From NCBI GenBank assembly GCA_021397835.1, contig JAJFZO010000094.1:2148501-2212500 (forward strand): DNA of 64,000 nucleotides. The letters run 5' to 3'. Origin of the DNA: Moringa oleifera (taxonomy: Eukaryota > Streptophyta > Magnoliopsida > Brassicales > Moringaceae). The stretch's first letter is position 1. Every line of letters starts with the position of its first letter. Below the pieces are notes generated by a model. The model ran no database searches. It saw only the letters and a program-made list of their open reading frames with translations, and was not told the origin of the DNA. This document shows positions 37,381-50,492 of the stretch, one piece after another. The translations under genes and the position numbers were made by a program.

Positions 37381-38030
37381 AACTGTTGTAGTCAACATCA
37401 GAGGAAAGAGTGCATGTTAACGGGATATGAAAATGAAAAGAATTGTTCCTCTAGAAAGAACATGAACACAAAAATCTCTACAATTGAGGTATCTTAGTTG
37501 TAACCTTGTCCCTTTTTTGTATAGCAAATTGCGAAGCTCTATCAATGCCTCTGACATCAAATTTTGGTACTACACTACTGCTGATCGTTGGTTCCCTCTA
37601 GTACATAAACAAAGGGACCATGCGGAAATAACTAATCAATTATGATTTCTCTTAAGAACATTTTACTGTGTTGGTTTTGCTGAACAAAAGGGGTCATCTT
37701 CTCAACTGCTTCATGAGTTGAACCAAAAGAATGTACTTCCAACAGCATTCCTGAAACAAACTTCATATCAATTATGCTTTTATAACTCAGGCATTCCTGT
37801 ACAGTTTCCTTATCTCTACTAAATACCAATTAAATCTTTAGGTCCAGCCAGGTTTTACATAATCTAGAAATCACTTTGATTCATAAGCCCAAAAGACCTT
37901 ATCATAACTTAATCGAAATATTCTGAGTATCGTGATGAAATGCGCTAGTTGCCCTCAATTCTCGAATTTAAAGCTGTTAAACAAATGAAATTCTGATGTT
38001 TTATCAAGACACTTACCTGCTTGAGATAAT
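37381..38030 (-). other. 3'UTR with an intron, transporter gene
   Basis: Fifteen bases after the TGA stop (38033–38031) comes a strong donor, GCAG|GTAAGT, with the intron starting at 38016. A good acceptor, TTTGTTTCAG, ends at 37751 and leaves a downstream exon from 37750. The 65-codon frame at 37632–37829 spans this acceptor and is not a gene. With the stop less than 50 nt before the junction, the intron should not trigger nonsense-mediated decay. Confidence 0.55.
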
Positions 38031-41000
38031 TCAAATGGGAAGAAGCGGAGCTCTTTCTTCCTTTTCAACATGATGATTAGCCTGGGAAAATGTGTAAGAG
38101 ACCATTACATTAATCAATAACCCATATACAACAGTTTAATAGTTCTATCATTCAAGCTATTGCTGAGAATTCTTACATCTTCATTTGCCCCAGCTGCCAT
38201 ATTTATGAAGCATGCATCCTTAGACCTGGTAAATTGGGCATCGATTGAACAAAAAATTTATGAAATTTATGTGGAGGAAAACAAACAAAGACATCCGAAC
38301 TTAGTAGCAAACCCTAAAAATTAAAACAACCAAAGTGGGTTACCATTAATGCCATTTACATGCACATTCACACACGACGAAATTTACACGTGCCCAGAGA
38401 TTTTCCAAAACTCTAGTAGGACAGTATAGATGGACATCAACATTGAACCCACTTACTCAGAAAGACAAGCAAACAACTTAGGGAAACTGTAAAGTGAAAA
38501 ATAGCTTGTTTCCTCAGGTAAAGCAAGGCATAATCCAGGCAAACTCTTTTATGCTCTTTACCAAGACTCTAACTTTATTACTTCTGTTTTTCTCTCAATC
38601 AAATGTGCTCCACTTCCTGTTTCTTGTCCCTTGTTTTTTGTAGTAGTCCAAACAAAAGTGGAAAAAGAAAAAATAACATGATATAGTTATTATTTCAATA
38701 TAATTACAAATGCAAGATAAGCTTTTCAACATTCTCGACAAAAAAGAACCAAACAAGTAAACTCATTATTACAACAGGTTTCAAGTTAGCAATTTTTGTT
38801 ACAAAATCAAGTAAACACAAATAGAAAGTTAATAGAGCTAAAATTGAATAAGAAGAATGAAAGAGCAACGAACTTTTACCCATCTTATCTTAAAGTTTTA
38901 TGCTCAATAAATAAAAATATCTAATTGACTATATCAAAAAGCTGAAAAGGGAGTAAAACTGTAAAACTGGAAATTGCCAAGGTATTTAAATTTTTCTAAT
39001 GGTTAAAGAGCATGCTATGACAGTGCTAAAATTGCGAAAGAATTGCACATATATACATTGTATGCATATAATTAGGCAAAAATTGATTAGCAAATATAAG
39101 GAAAAGGTAATTAATCCCCGTACATTCCAAGGGCTCCCTTCACATATTTTATGAACCCCACGTTTCAGAGAACAAGACAGAAAAGACGACAGTGGGGCAT
39201 CATAAGTGTCACATTATTAAGCAAGAACGTCGTATGAATAAGCTGTAGTGCCTCTAGCCATTACCAGGCAGGCATGAAGCACAATCTTCTTATGCCTTCC
39301 AGAATCACCATTCACAGTTTCTGGAAATGTCTCATAACTTAAAATTCCTTCCATAGCTAACAATTACAAAAACTAGAACAGATCATTGTATGCAGATTCA
39401 CTTGCCTAACACCAATTATTGGTATTGACAATTATTTAAATATTGAAAATTAAACACAGGATATGAGGAAACCTCCTACCTCTGGTTGTTCTGACTATCC
39501 ATCATTTTCAGATTACTGTTTTGTTGCTCATCTCTAACCTTTGAAAGTGGTGAAAAGAACTGAAAGGTGGGAGAGGGGGAAAAAAAAAAAAGGCAATCCA
39601 TAAGCACAGTTTTCAATGTGTGTCCATGTGTCTGTCTTTGCGTATGTGCAGGTATGCACATCCATATGTTGTTCCTATCAAAAAAAAAAAAAAAAAATTC
39701 CATATGTTGATGTTTCTGCATCTATTGTTGCATACTTATGAAACTTTTCTCTATGTGCTTGTGTGCATCCGTGCAGGACCAGCATGTTTGTAGATGTAGA
39801 TTACCTGGTGCATAGAGATAAACACAACTGAGATCCCTAAGATAAAATTCATAGTCAAGGTATGACCAAACAAGGTAGCAGATGCTATTCCTGTAAAAAT
39901 TGTAGCGACAGTTGACGAGTACTTTTTCAAAATTGTATCTGCAAACAGAAGAAAATACTTATTCAAACTATTACATGGTCATAGATAATGTAACTCCACT
40001 AGACTAATAGGAAATGAAAAGCAAGATGCCAATGCTAATAAGATAAACATCAGGGAAGCAAACATCTCAAACTTGACAATGTCTGGAACAGCAGAGAAGT
40101 AAACAGACTGAGGGGCAGGGAAGTAAGAAGTCAAAGAGGCCAATGCTATTTTGCAAAGAAGTATTGAGTGAATGTAAAATCGAAGCGTCCTGGAGGGTAG
40201 GGGGACCAGGGCTAGCTCCTCTCTTCTCAGGCCCAACCTGTGAATTCATTTCTTCCATAAACTGGGGTAGAAAAGAGGAAGTACAGCTGTTATTAAGGAA
40301 GAGTATTTGATATTCTTTCCTTTGTATGTCAAAGATGAGTATAATAAAACGATTTTATTCCATTTCTTCTAATTCTACCACTGAAGGTATCCAGAGTTCC
40401 CTTCCCATATCCTTCTCCTTGCTAGGAATGACAACAAGGCAGATCCACAATGAAAATGCATTCTGCCCAACCGCTCCATCCCTGCTTCCTGCCCCCATCT
40501 ACAAATCCTCCCTTGCTAATAAATACATAATAGTTTTTGTCTCTTTTTGTCCTACTCTCTATTAATTACCTGTAGATCTAAGCAAATATGCTTACTCAAA
40601 AATGAAGGTCTATGCACTTGAAGAGAAATACCATGCAGTTAGATAATCAGTTGGGGCAAAAGCCTTATTGGCATCAGCAAAAATGGCAAGGAAGAAAAGA
40701 GAAGGGTAAGAGGGAATGAGGGAGAGGGATAATCAAACATGCTATCAAACTGATGCTAACCAGTTATGATTTCAGAATGCAACTAAAACTATTACGGTTA
40801 ACTCAAAATGCAAAGACAAATTAAGAAACAAAGGTATCTTAGTAAAGGTAGTCACCTGCATATTTGAAAAAGAATGATGATAGAATTCCCTGGGCGGCGT
40901 TGTTGCATATTAAGAGCATGGTAGCTTTAGAATGTCCTTGCAGGATATCCAAACTGCTTGGACCTAAAAAGTGGTCAGGCGTGGTGAGGTACAAATACAA

Positions 41001-44000
41001 AGCAACAACCAGAGTATTATAAATGCAAAAAGAAGCACCATTTACCATTCGCTAAGGAACTCATACAAGCAGTCCTTTTGTCAGCTTGGAACTAAACTAT
41101 TTGCAGCAATATTCATTTTCATAGCTGCATGAGCAAGCGGAGCCCATGCAAGTTTGGCCTCTGGCTTTTTTAGAAGTTTGAGATGAGAAATTAATGAGAA
41201 AGAGCAGAACACAGTTTACACCCTTTCATGCTAGCTTTGTTGTATCTCCAAAAAGGCAGGTCCTCTATCTCTTCCTTCTTAAAGAAAACATGAATACTGT
41301 TCATAAACTCCATCCTTCATCAACATATACTAAATTGGATGACGTTCCTGTATTGTTTGACATCGTTACTTTCTGGGTCACTGTAGCTGCCTACTCTCTT
41401 TCTTTACACCAGTTGGATATCCTCTTGAAATGTCCCTTAAATTTCATTGCTTTAATTTCCAGTAGGAAATGTCTAAATTACTAATCAAGAAGACATTGAA
41501 AATGGTATTTCAGAAGATTGTACTTAATTACACATTATTTGGCTGCTAAGGCTTGCTCAACTTAGATAGGAGTTCCATGCATCACCCACAGATTAAGACT
41601 ACCTATTGGATTGCATGCAGAATGGTGACAATAAGGCAATGCAAATAGAAGAGATGACATATAAAAACTATTTCTATCAAAGATATAACAGGATAGGTTG
41701 GGAGTTGAGATTGTTTGGACAGTTTTATGAGTGGATTTATAATGTTAGAGCTAACACTGACAGGGAGGACATAGCCATGTGGACAGAGGACTGAGGTAAG
41801 AAATTCTCAGTCAAATTTCTCTTTAGAGTGGTTGAAGACTTCCAGCTACATGCACGTGCACAGTAGCTACTGTGGACATAAATATGGAGAGAAGGGGCTT
41901 TGCCCAAAGTGGCCTTTTTTGCCGGGGAAACAACTTGGGTAAGCCTTTAACTGCAAACAACCTACAGTTTCAGGGTAAGATTATGGTTGAGAGATGTTTT
42001 TCACACAAGAAGCAAATGGCGTTGGTCAACCACATCCTCTTTCAGTGCAACTGGATCCCAACAAATTTGAGAAAGATGTCTTGCTGCTTTGAGGTATAAA
42101 TGGTTGGTCTCTAGGCTAGTTACAGCTAAGTTGGTAGAGTGGGCAGGTCTTCACACCCCAAAACACAAAAGGAAGATTTGCTTACCTTTTGGGTGAACGA
42201 AAGCAAGACGAGAGTCACAAGAGGCTTTTGAAGGGGCAGAGACTCCCTTATCTATATTTAGGGATAGATGCGTTAAGGTCTTGAAGCTATAGGTGATGGG
42301 GATTATTTGTAAATGAGGTGGATTATATCAAGTTTATAGGAATCCTAACCTCAAAAGAGCTAACCATATGTGTACATTTAAAATGAACATATATCTCTTC
42401 ATCTCTGATTGAAAAAAAGAAAAAAAGAGGTATAACAGGATATAGCACTAAAGTGCAAACAAGAACTTCTAAGTTAATCATTGACACAAAACTAAAACTA
42501 ATGAAGAAAGCTCCAATTATGTTAGTATATCGATGAAACTGAAGTTTGTTACATATTTCACACAAGTGCATATTCAATCAATACAGATGCTAATACCTCC
42601 AACTGCATATTCAATGTCCATACCTTTGAAAGTAGCAGTTCCAAGAATAGCTAGGAAGTTGAATATGGCACCATATCCATACAAAAATAAGTTCTGAAAA
42701 GCAGCAGAAGAAAGTTGATGGTAAAATTATGTAAAATTGTCATGTAAAGCCTCTGGAATGTCAAACATGAATGAGCAAGAAGATGTAACTATGTGGATGG
42801 TTTGCGAATCAGAGAAGTTCCAGAATCTCCAAACGCATGACAATGTAGAAGAGGGTAAAGGAGTCCATAATGCTGGTCAGTAAGGTTTACAAAGGTTTTA
42901 TCTGGAGGAAACGACACACTACTGCAGAACTTATATTAGAAATCAATAATCAACATCTATTTTATTCAGCTTACCATTAGCAAACTACTTTTAAGTTCTC
43001 TCTATGCCTGCAGCAATATTGAAATCAGTCTCCTGCTCTATGCAACATAGATAGGATCAGGAAATATCAGTTTCCCTTGTTTCTCATCCCGTTTTTTTTC
43101 TCCCTCCCCGCACCCTTCCCCTTCCCCTTCACCTTCCCCTTTTTTTTCCCCCTTTTTAACATTACTAAGAATTAACATCAAGATCCATTATCCTGGCAGG
43201 CCCAACACATCTATAACAATAACAGCATGATAAATCATATTACCAGCAGACACTAACCTGAAGGTAAATGCTTGTCTCAAATTGGCTCTTCAGGGCATAC
43301 TCATTGAAGACTGACGCCAGTGAAGGAACAATGACCTTCGTTAACAACTTAAAGTTACTTTCCATATATTATTCATTGAACATAAAGGATATAAACATTG
43401 AATAACTCCTAAAGCTTCATCTAGTTGCCCTATAAATACATTGGGTGAGCATGTTTGATAAGTTTTTCCACAAATCAGAAAGTTTAAGTGTCTTATTTTT
43501 TTTCATTTTTTACTTGTAAAATTATTGGAATTCATGAAGTTTTAGTTTGAAAGTGTGTTTATTTGTAAATCACAGAGATGCATCCTTTTCTGAAGAAGGT
43601 CTCCAACCTACTATTCATGTCTCAAAGGGAAATACAAGTTTTCACAATACTTACAAATATCAGTGTATACAAATATGCCCCTGTTGCAACAGGAAGACCC
43701 AATGCAGTTGTACCCTCAGGTAGAGACTTCAATTGATTTACACAAATTCCTATAAGCAACAGACCAAGAGCCTCCCACTGTGACAAAACGAGGCACCAAA
43801 CACTTAGAGATCACCATGATTCTTACACAGACAAATGCATGCACATAGAGGCAAACAAGCAAATAAGCAAACACAGATGAGTGCATCCACTTGCACACTC
43901 ACATAAATTCAAAATAAAAAGACATGTATTATCCTTTAAACACTGAATTGAATATTCTAATGTCAAGGTCTAATTTGAAGGGCACCTGAATTATGGAAAA

Positions 44001-47000
44001 CCGTCGTCTCATGATCATTCTTAGCAAGATAGCAATGACCAAAACCTGCATATATTTTGATCGATAGTAACCAGTTAGCAATGGTTACAAAGAAGGAAAA
44101 GATAAAATATTATACCAGAAATAGATAACAGAATATAGATTCATCCTTCAATGAAGAAATTTAAAACCAAACTGCGCATTTTCAAGTTAAATAATGAATT
44201 AGTGAAAAAAGTTCCATCAAGGACACCAACATTGGCTGAGGGAGCATAATAAGGATTTAGTTTCATAAAGTTTGGTTAAAAGAGGCTCCATACTTAAAAT
44301 AATAGAAAACTTAAACATCAGCAGTAATCACCTTCAAGTTGCTCAGCATCTTCACAGTTGATGGGTTGAAATAAAGCTGTGCACAAATAAAATAGAGTGT
44401 TAAAAATGCTACATCCTACCATAAATCCTAGAGAAACGTTGGGGGGAAATGCATCATATTATCTTTATACAGTGAGAAGAGAAATAATTAGATATATTAA
44501 GATAACCAATACGAATTTGTTTTTTTTTTTAAAAAAAAATTATGGTAACATATATCAAGGTCTGTAAATCAAACAGCACCTTAACACCAACATAAAGAAG
44601 AGCAAAGTACATACCTGCATTACAAACTTTAAATAGTTATTAATAGCATAAAGAAAAGCTGGGACAGCAAGAAGAACATTGTTCCGAGCAGCCTGCAGAG
44701 CGAGTAAATAATCAAAAGCATCTGAGATCAGAAGGTTTAAGATAATTCAGCTTCAGCATGTCAGGAAAACCGTATGAGTATAATAGCCAAATGGCAATGC
44801 AAGAACATTAACTAACAAAGTTCAAAGGGTTTCACTTCAAAAAGACATACAGATGACTTGAAATGCAGGTAAATATCCCAAATGGAGGCAATTAAAGCGG
44901 GCCTTTGAAAAGAATTATGTCAAAGATGTAACACATGAGGCTCAACCTTCTGGCATGAAAGATGACCCAAAAGGTGGGAGAGACACACTGATAGCCAACA
45001 AAATACTCTTTCAACCTAAATTTGAAGTCCAAAATTTTTATCTAAATGAGGAAAGAGAAATACAGCATCAGAAGAATTCTGGCGTTCGCTAACAAACAAT
45101 CACAAGACAGTTATCTACTCTACCATAGACCATATTTCTTTTTACATAATTTATTCCGTTGTCAATAGAGCCCAAAAGCTCAGTTTGCTAGAGTAAAATG
45201 GAACCACCATTAATATTGACACATATGAAAGCAGCCTATAACATATGTGACAGAAAAGTGTGAAAATATGACAGAAACATGTTACCAACTAAGGGCAGTG
45301 ACCTGGTGGGTAAAGGCTTACTCCCAGTTGCTTTGGTGGGAAGAAGAATATGGTATCAAATCTTTATTGGAAATGGTCGAGCTGCTAGGATACCTGTAAT
45401 CATTACCCACTGGCCACTAGTTTCTAACCATTACACCCTTGATGGGAGCATGATCACGCTACATCTCAAGCTTGCCTTGAGAGGCTGTCCATCATTCCCT
45501 GAACCAACTCGTCTCCTAAGGTCAAGCTCTTTAATTGGTAGCGGGCTACTACAGTAATCTCAAAATATAGAAAAATCAGTGTAACATCCACTTTTATCCA
45601 TTTTTGCAGGAAAAATAGATGACAAAAACATCCATCAGGCCATCAATATTCTTGATTTACATTTCTCAAAAATCAAAGAGTATTGAACACATTTCATTAA
45701 CTACCACAACCACATACCAAAGGATTAGGGAAAGTTATACACAAGAACCTCAAAACAACACCTCAAATTACAAATAATAATGTTCTAGTGAAAGTATATC
45801 TCTTGCCTGCACAAATGTAGAAACTGAGAGAAGTGATTTCTCCCCAACTTTCTTATGTCGGGCCTGTAAAGGAAAATGAGAAATAAAGAGACAAGAATGA
45901 GATACAATTGACTAGACATTTGCTACTAAAGATAACTTAATTTTGCTCACAACTTATAGAGAAGGTCATTAAATCCAAACTGCACTAACCCCACCACTAA
46001 TAGTCACAATGTGCAGCCCCCATTAAACCAGGCCAACATGATAGCAAAATCCAACTTTTGGCAGTTAGTAACTAATTATCTAAGATTGTAGATCAACTAG
46101 CCATATTTTATTCCATAGCATACCTTTAATATATTATATAAATAAATCTACCCACGTACATATGTAGATATATGCAGGGCATCCATCCACTATGCAAATG
46201 GCACATTATGATCTTGGTTGTGAAGATAGTCTCTTGTAAAACCCATTGACATGTAAAATATCACATCTAGAAGAAAAGAGGAGTAATGTTTCTATTGGTT
46301 CTTTTTTTCTAATCAGAAATGTTTCTATTGCTTATTAGACTGTCAAAATAGATTTTGAACTAAGAAAACCAAATCTGCCTTCCTTTTTTTTTTGGGGGGG
46401 CTTAGCACCCTCACCAATACACAATTTATTTTTCTTATTGTTACTTAAGGGGAACTTTAGTTTAAGTGGAACCCACTTCCTAGTTTGCTCTTCTTCAACC
46501 AAATCTGCTCAATAGTGCATTTGGTTTAAGATCATTTAGCAGGAGATACATTATCGAACATTTTACAGCTCATAATACACCTAGAAAGCAATAGTTGTAT
46601 GCTTGATCCTCATTGCCAATCCTCATTTTTTTATTTTTTTTCTCTATGCTCTTCCATCTTTAAATGGTTGTAAAAAGATATTTGTCTTCCAGCAAGGAAT
46701 AATAATTTCAAAAGAAATGGATATAGGATCACATGGAGATTATAATTTTCAGTAGGGTATGATGATGAAAAGGGATTCCTACAGCTGACTAAATTGCTAA
46801 TAAAGAAAATTTGAAGTTACCTGGAACAAGAGCATAATAATTGCAAAAACAACTTTAGCTGCCTCTGTCAGAAAATTAACACCAATCGGACTAAACTTGA
46901 AACCACCATCCACCTTTGACATATAAACAAGTATAGGCTGCAAAAAAGGGAAAAAGTTAAATAAAAGACATGCTTATATTGAGAAGAAGGAAAGTTTTTT

Positions 47001-47398
47001 TACAGATACAAATCGAGAGTGGCCAAATGTTGCTTGTTGCTATTCACTTGCAAAACCAAATGAAAAAAATGAAAACCAAATGAATAAAATGAATACTATG
47101 TAATGGATTTGACAATGTGGTAAACAACTCTCCCTGATTAAGCTGCACCAGTGATGACATTTTAGTAAAGAATACCATCTTCTCTCTTCATGATTTACAA
47201 AAACAGTAAGATCAGCACTTAGTAGATAGTTTGTGAGATCACCTGTAGGCCGACCAATATGCAGTCTCCAACAACTAAAAGGATATTGAGGACACGAGTT
47301 TTAGAGGAAACATCAGTTCTATGTTTGTCATACGCCCTCGACACTGTTTTGCTGCTTGGGGAAACCAATTTGGAACGACAAACACTGCATTCTATCAT
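38031..47398 (-). CDS. CMP-sialic-acid-transporter-like nucleotide-sugar transporter
   Basis: Multi-pass Golgi/ER sugar-nucleotide antiporter of the plant CSTLP4/CSTLP5/UTR6 group. The substrate is not certain, since plants have little or no sialic acid. Coding exons on the - strand: 47398–47243, 46937–46821, 45863–45807, 44692–44615, 44376–44332, 44045–43986, 43777–43655, 43335–43258, 42693–42624, 40963–40856, 39938–39805, 39559–39480, 38225–38177, 38081–38031. Phases agree and give 401 aa. Landmarks are [20 protein letters not shown] (start), [12 protein letters not shown] (about 73), [30 protein letters not shown] (about 148), [24 protein letters not shown] and [19 protein letters not shown]. 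The C-terminal tail is cytosolic-like and ends in APLLPI. About ten hydrophobic segments fit the family. The third intron uses a GC donor. Confidence 0.92.
41606..42330 (+). mobile_element. LINE 3'-end fragment, antisense in a transporter intron
   Basis: The + strand frames read [10 protein letters not shown] and KKFSVK (the 'W…SGxFSVKS' motif), [15 protein letters not shown] (about 41900) and [21 protein letters not shown] (about 41980–42045). These match the zinc-binding RT end of plant L1-type LINEs. Stops and frameshifts are frequent. It lies in the 40964–42623 intron, antisense to the gene. No poly-A tail or target duplication was identified. Confidence 0.65.
45285..45560 (+). mobile_element. 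Possible SINE in a transporter intron
   Basis: 'agtgacctggtgggtaaagg' near 45295 resembles a polymerase III A box region. 'ggtatcaaatc' (45352–45362) resembles the B box GGTTCAAATCC at tRNA-like spacing. The stretch is richer in G+C than the surrounding intron and is colinear to about 45560. The 92-codon ORF in it (45279–45557) matches no family. No tail or duplication is clear. Confidence 0.35.
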
Positions 47399-47737
47399 CC
47401 CGTTCTTCCTCCACTCACTGCTTTTAAAATTTAGAGAAACGATCAAATTTACTTATTACATGGATATCCGATTAGAACATAACACAAGTGCCTGCAGACA
47501 TGAGACACGAGAATAGCCCTAACAATGCTCTTCACATGCAGCTCAATCTTTACCACGATTCATGAATAAATTATTGCTAGAAATGACCCAGCAAAGGGGA
47601 GTAAACTGTGAGCTGAAATTCAAGGGGAAGTGGGACAAAGACCATGGATAAACATACAGGCGAGACTGTAACAAAAATCAAAGTTAACAAGATATGGGAA
47701 AATTTTGAAATGAAAAACAAAGAAATGGCATCATACC

Positions 47738-47905
47738 TCCACGAGCAAGATTAAGAGACAGAACGGAGAATTCAGTTAGATCTTGCAGTTGAAAGGACGG
47801 GGGACAATCTGAGAATCGGAGATGGGGAAAGAGAAAGACCCTGAGGATTTTAGGGGCCGAGAGATGCTAAATGGGTGTGTATGGTTGATCAGATTAATCA
47901 AATGA
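47738..47905 (-). other. 5' non-coding exon of the transporter gene
   Basis: On the - strand the segment ends CGTGGAG|GTATGA, a donor with the last exon base at 47738 or 47737. An acceptor (TTTTAAAAG) lies just upstream of the start codon, at about 47420. Its start is inferred from the TATA box at 47933–47942. It contains no conserved reading frame. Confidence 0.5.
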
Positions 47906-47932
47906 TAATACAGAATGGGAATCCGACAAGCA

Positions 47933-47942
47933 TATATTTATA
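47933..47942 (-). promoter_or_regulatory. Candidate TATA box of the transporter gene
   Basis: TATAAATATA on the - strand, about 30–40 bp upstream of the presumed start of the non-coding first exon. Confidence 0.4.
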
Positions 47943-50200
47943 GAAAACATGTAAGGGAGGTAACGTAAGAGAGGAAACACTAAACTAAATAGTAAGTTTA
48001 GTTAAATAAGGATATACGATACAAGAACAGATACGGAGAGAGTGAGAGTGTGCAGTACTGAGGTTGCCTGCTGGACGAGAGAATCCCTCTGAGAAGAGCC
48101 ACCACATAGCCCATCCCATACACATAGATTTCCATCAAATTCACGCGAAAAAAAAGCCATGATCTGAGCATCATGCAAATAGATCCGCAGCAATTCACTC
48201 GGCTTTAATTTAGGAGTATTAAATAATATTCAGTAACAAAATTTTATTTTTTTATTTTTTATTTTTATTTTTTTACAAAAATAATATAAATAAATTAATA
48301 AAAAATAATAAATCAAAATTTGATCATTTAACTTAATTTAAATTAAACTTCAATTCAAATAATTACAGAAAACTAGATATTTTTTATCAATAACCTATTT
48401 AAAAAATAATCTAAATAATTTTTTTATTTTATTTTATTTTATTTTATTTGCTTTTTATAAATTTAAATAATTTTTATATAAAATTTTTATAGTATAAATT
48501 ATATATATATATATATATATTAGTATTCAAACATTTTAAAATTTGTTAATGATCATAATTTAAATTTTTTATATTTATAAAATATTTTAAGTTAAAATTT
48601 ATTATATAATATTTTAAATATTTTAATTTAAATTAAATTAATAAATTATTTATTATTTTTAAAATATAAGAATTTTGATTAGTAAAATAAAGTAAATGTT
48701 AAAATTTTAAGAACTTTTATTTAAGGTAATATTATGCTATTTTAAAAGCATGAAGTTAATTATTTTATTTTATTTTATTAAAAAATAAATATGAATTTTA
48801 AATTTTAAATTAAAAATTAATATTTTAAAAATTAAATTGAATTGTCCCAATGATTAAATCATAAACTAAATTTTTAATGGATTCTATTTATATATGCTGT
48901 CAAAATAATGTGTTATTATTAGAAAGATTTTAAAGTTTTATTTAAAAATTGTTTTAAAATAATAATAATAAATTAGAAAACTTTAAAAAAATTATTTTAA
49001 AAGAAACTACTATAAAATAAATACAAAAAATTAAATTTATATGAATTTAACTCATAGATTTAATTTCTGAAATTGTACATCTAAATTTTTAAGAGTCAAT
49101 TTTGATTCTATTAAAAATTCAAAAACTAAAAATACATGCAATGAATTTTGAATTAAAATTTTATATAAATATAAAAATATTTAACTACTACTATAGATAA
49201 TTGTAGAATTTTTTGAATATTAGAAATATTATTTTTAATTTATATTATTAAATTTTTAAAAAATATAAAAATAATTTATAAACAAAAAATAATTGAAATT
49301 TGAGGGGTATGAATTTGAAATGTATTAACGAAATTTATTTTACTTATTTTAAAGATATTTCAACAGTAAAAATATTATTAATTTTTTATAATTATTTAAA
49401 TCAAAATATAAACTGAAACTTTAAATATATAATTAAAAAAAAAAGTTCACTTCATTTTCTAAATTTCTTGTGCCATAATAGCAAGAGATAATTTCTATAA
49501 TTCTCAATTTTTAAAGTACAAAACCATATTTATAGAAAATGATGTTATTTTAAAATTAATATAAAACACATATATATATATATATGATAAACTAAATTAT
49601 AAATAAATGTAAGATTTTTTTTTAATAGCACAAACTTCCTTCCATTTTTCTTTGGTTGGAGATTCCATTGAAGAAGCTGACCTTAGTTGGGGCCAGGAGC
49701 TTGTTCAAAATTAATTCACACCAAATAAGCTTATCCATAAAGAAGATAGTTGGATACTGGAATCCTGTGGCAGATTTTCAATCTTAATTTATCCACACTG
49801 GATAAATTGATGTCCTTCAGTGCACTTGTAGGAAGAAGGACATTTTGCCAAAATCCACCACACCAGATGTACAACTCTTTTCTACTTTTAATGCTTTAAA
49901 TTTTAAGTTCTTGTACTATGTGAATAATAAAATATCAAATGCTCTAAAGCCACATTACAAGAGATTGTTTGCTGACAGTTTCAGGCGGCAGATCGTGATT
50001 TTGTACATCGCAAAACATGAAGTCCATAACCTCTTCAAAGACTGCTCATGATGACACTAAGCTGGAGTTATCACCTAACAGTTTCAGATTTACAGACAAA
50101 AATACAAAATTTAACTCAAGATTTCATTTTCTTTGTCAGAAAGAAAGATAAAAGTGAAGAACTTGAAAGTGGCTTGAATTCAGCTGAAGTTTCCGTTTGA
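47943..50200. other. AT-rich intergenic region, no gene
   Basis: From 48230 to 49630 the DNA is extremely A+T-rich with only low-complexity tracts, including (TA)n at 48499–48521 and 49568–49584. ORFs near 47998–48198 and 49845–50051 lack family resemblance and coding context. No transposon termini were found. About 50200–50492 is probably the 3'UTR of the phosphatase gene. Confidence 0.6.
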
Positions 50201-50492
50201 TGGTTAAAAAGTGCTAAGGATGGAAGGACAAAGAATGCTACAAACAGTGTTTCACATTTTCCTTCACCTTTTCAGATACTAAATGGAAGAAAAAATCCGT
50301 GCATGCAACAGAACAGGCCTGTGCTGACATATAAATACTGCTTTTGGATGAAAGCATAAATACTTGCCGTTCTTGAAATCCAGTTTCTTGAGTTTTCTGA
50401 CATAACAAGAATGAATGTATATGTAACAGTCATAGATAACAAGATCAACAATGGTTGATGTACCTGTATAAACTAATAAATGCTTACGTGAT

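Noticed and set aside
47998..48198. Two overlapping - strand ORFs upstream of the transporter promoter
   Set aside because: They have no family resemblance, no start context and no splice continuation. They lie upstream of the TATA box.
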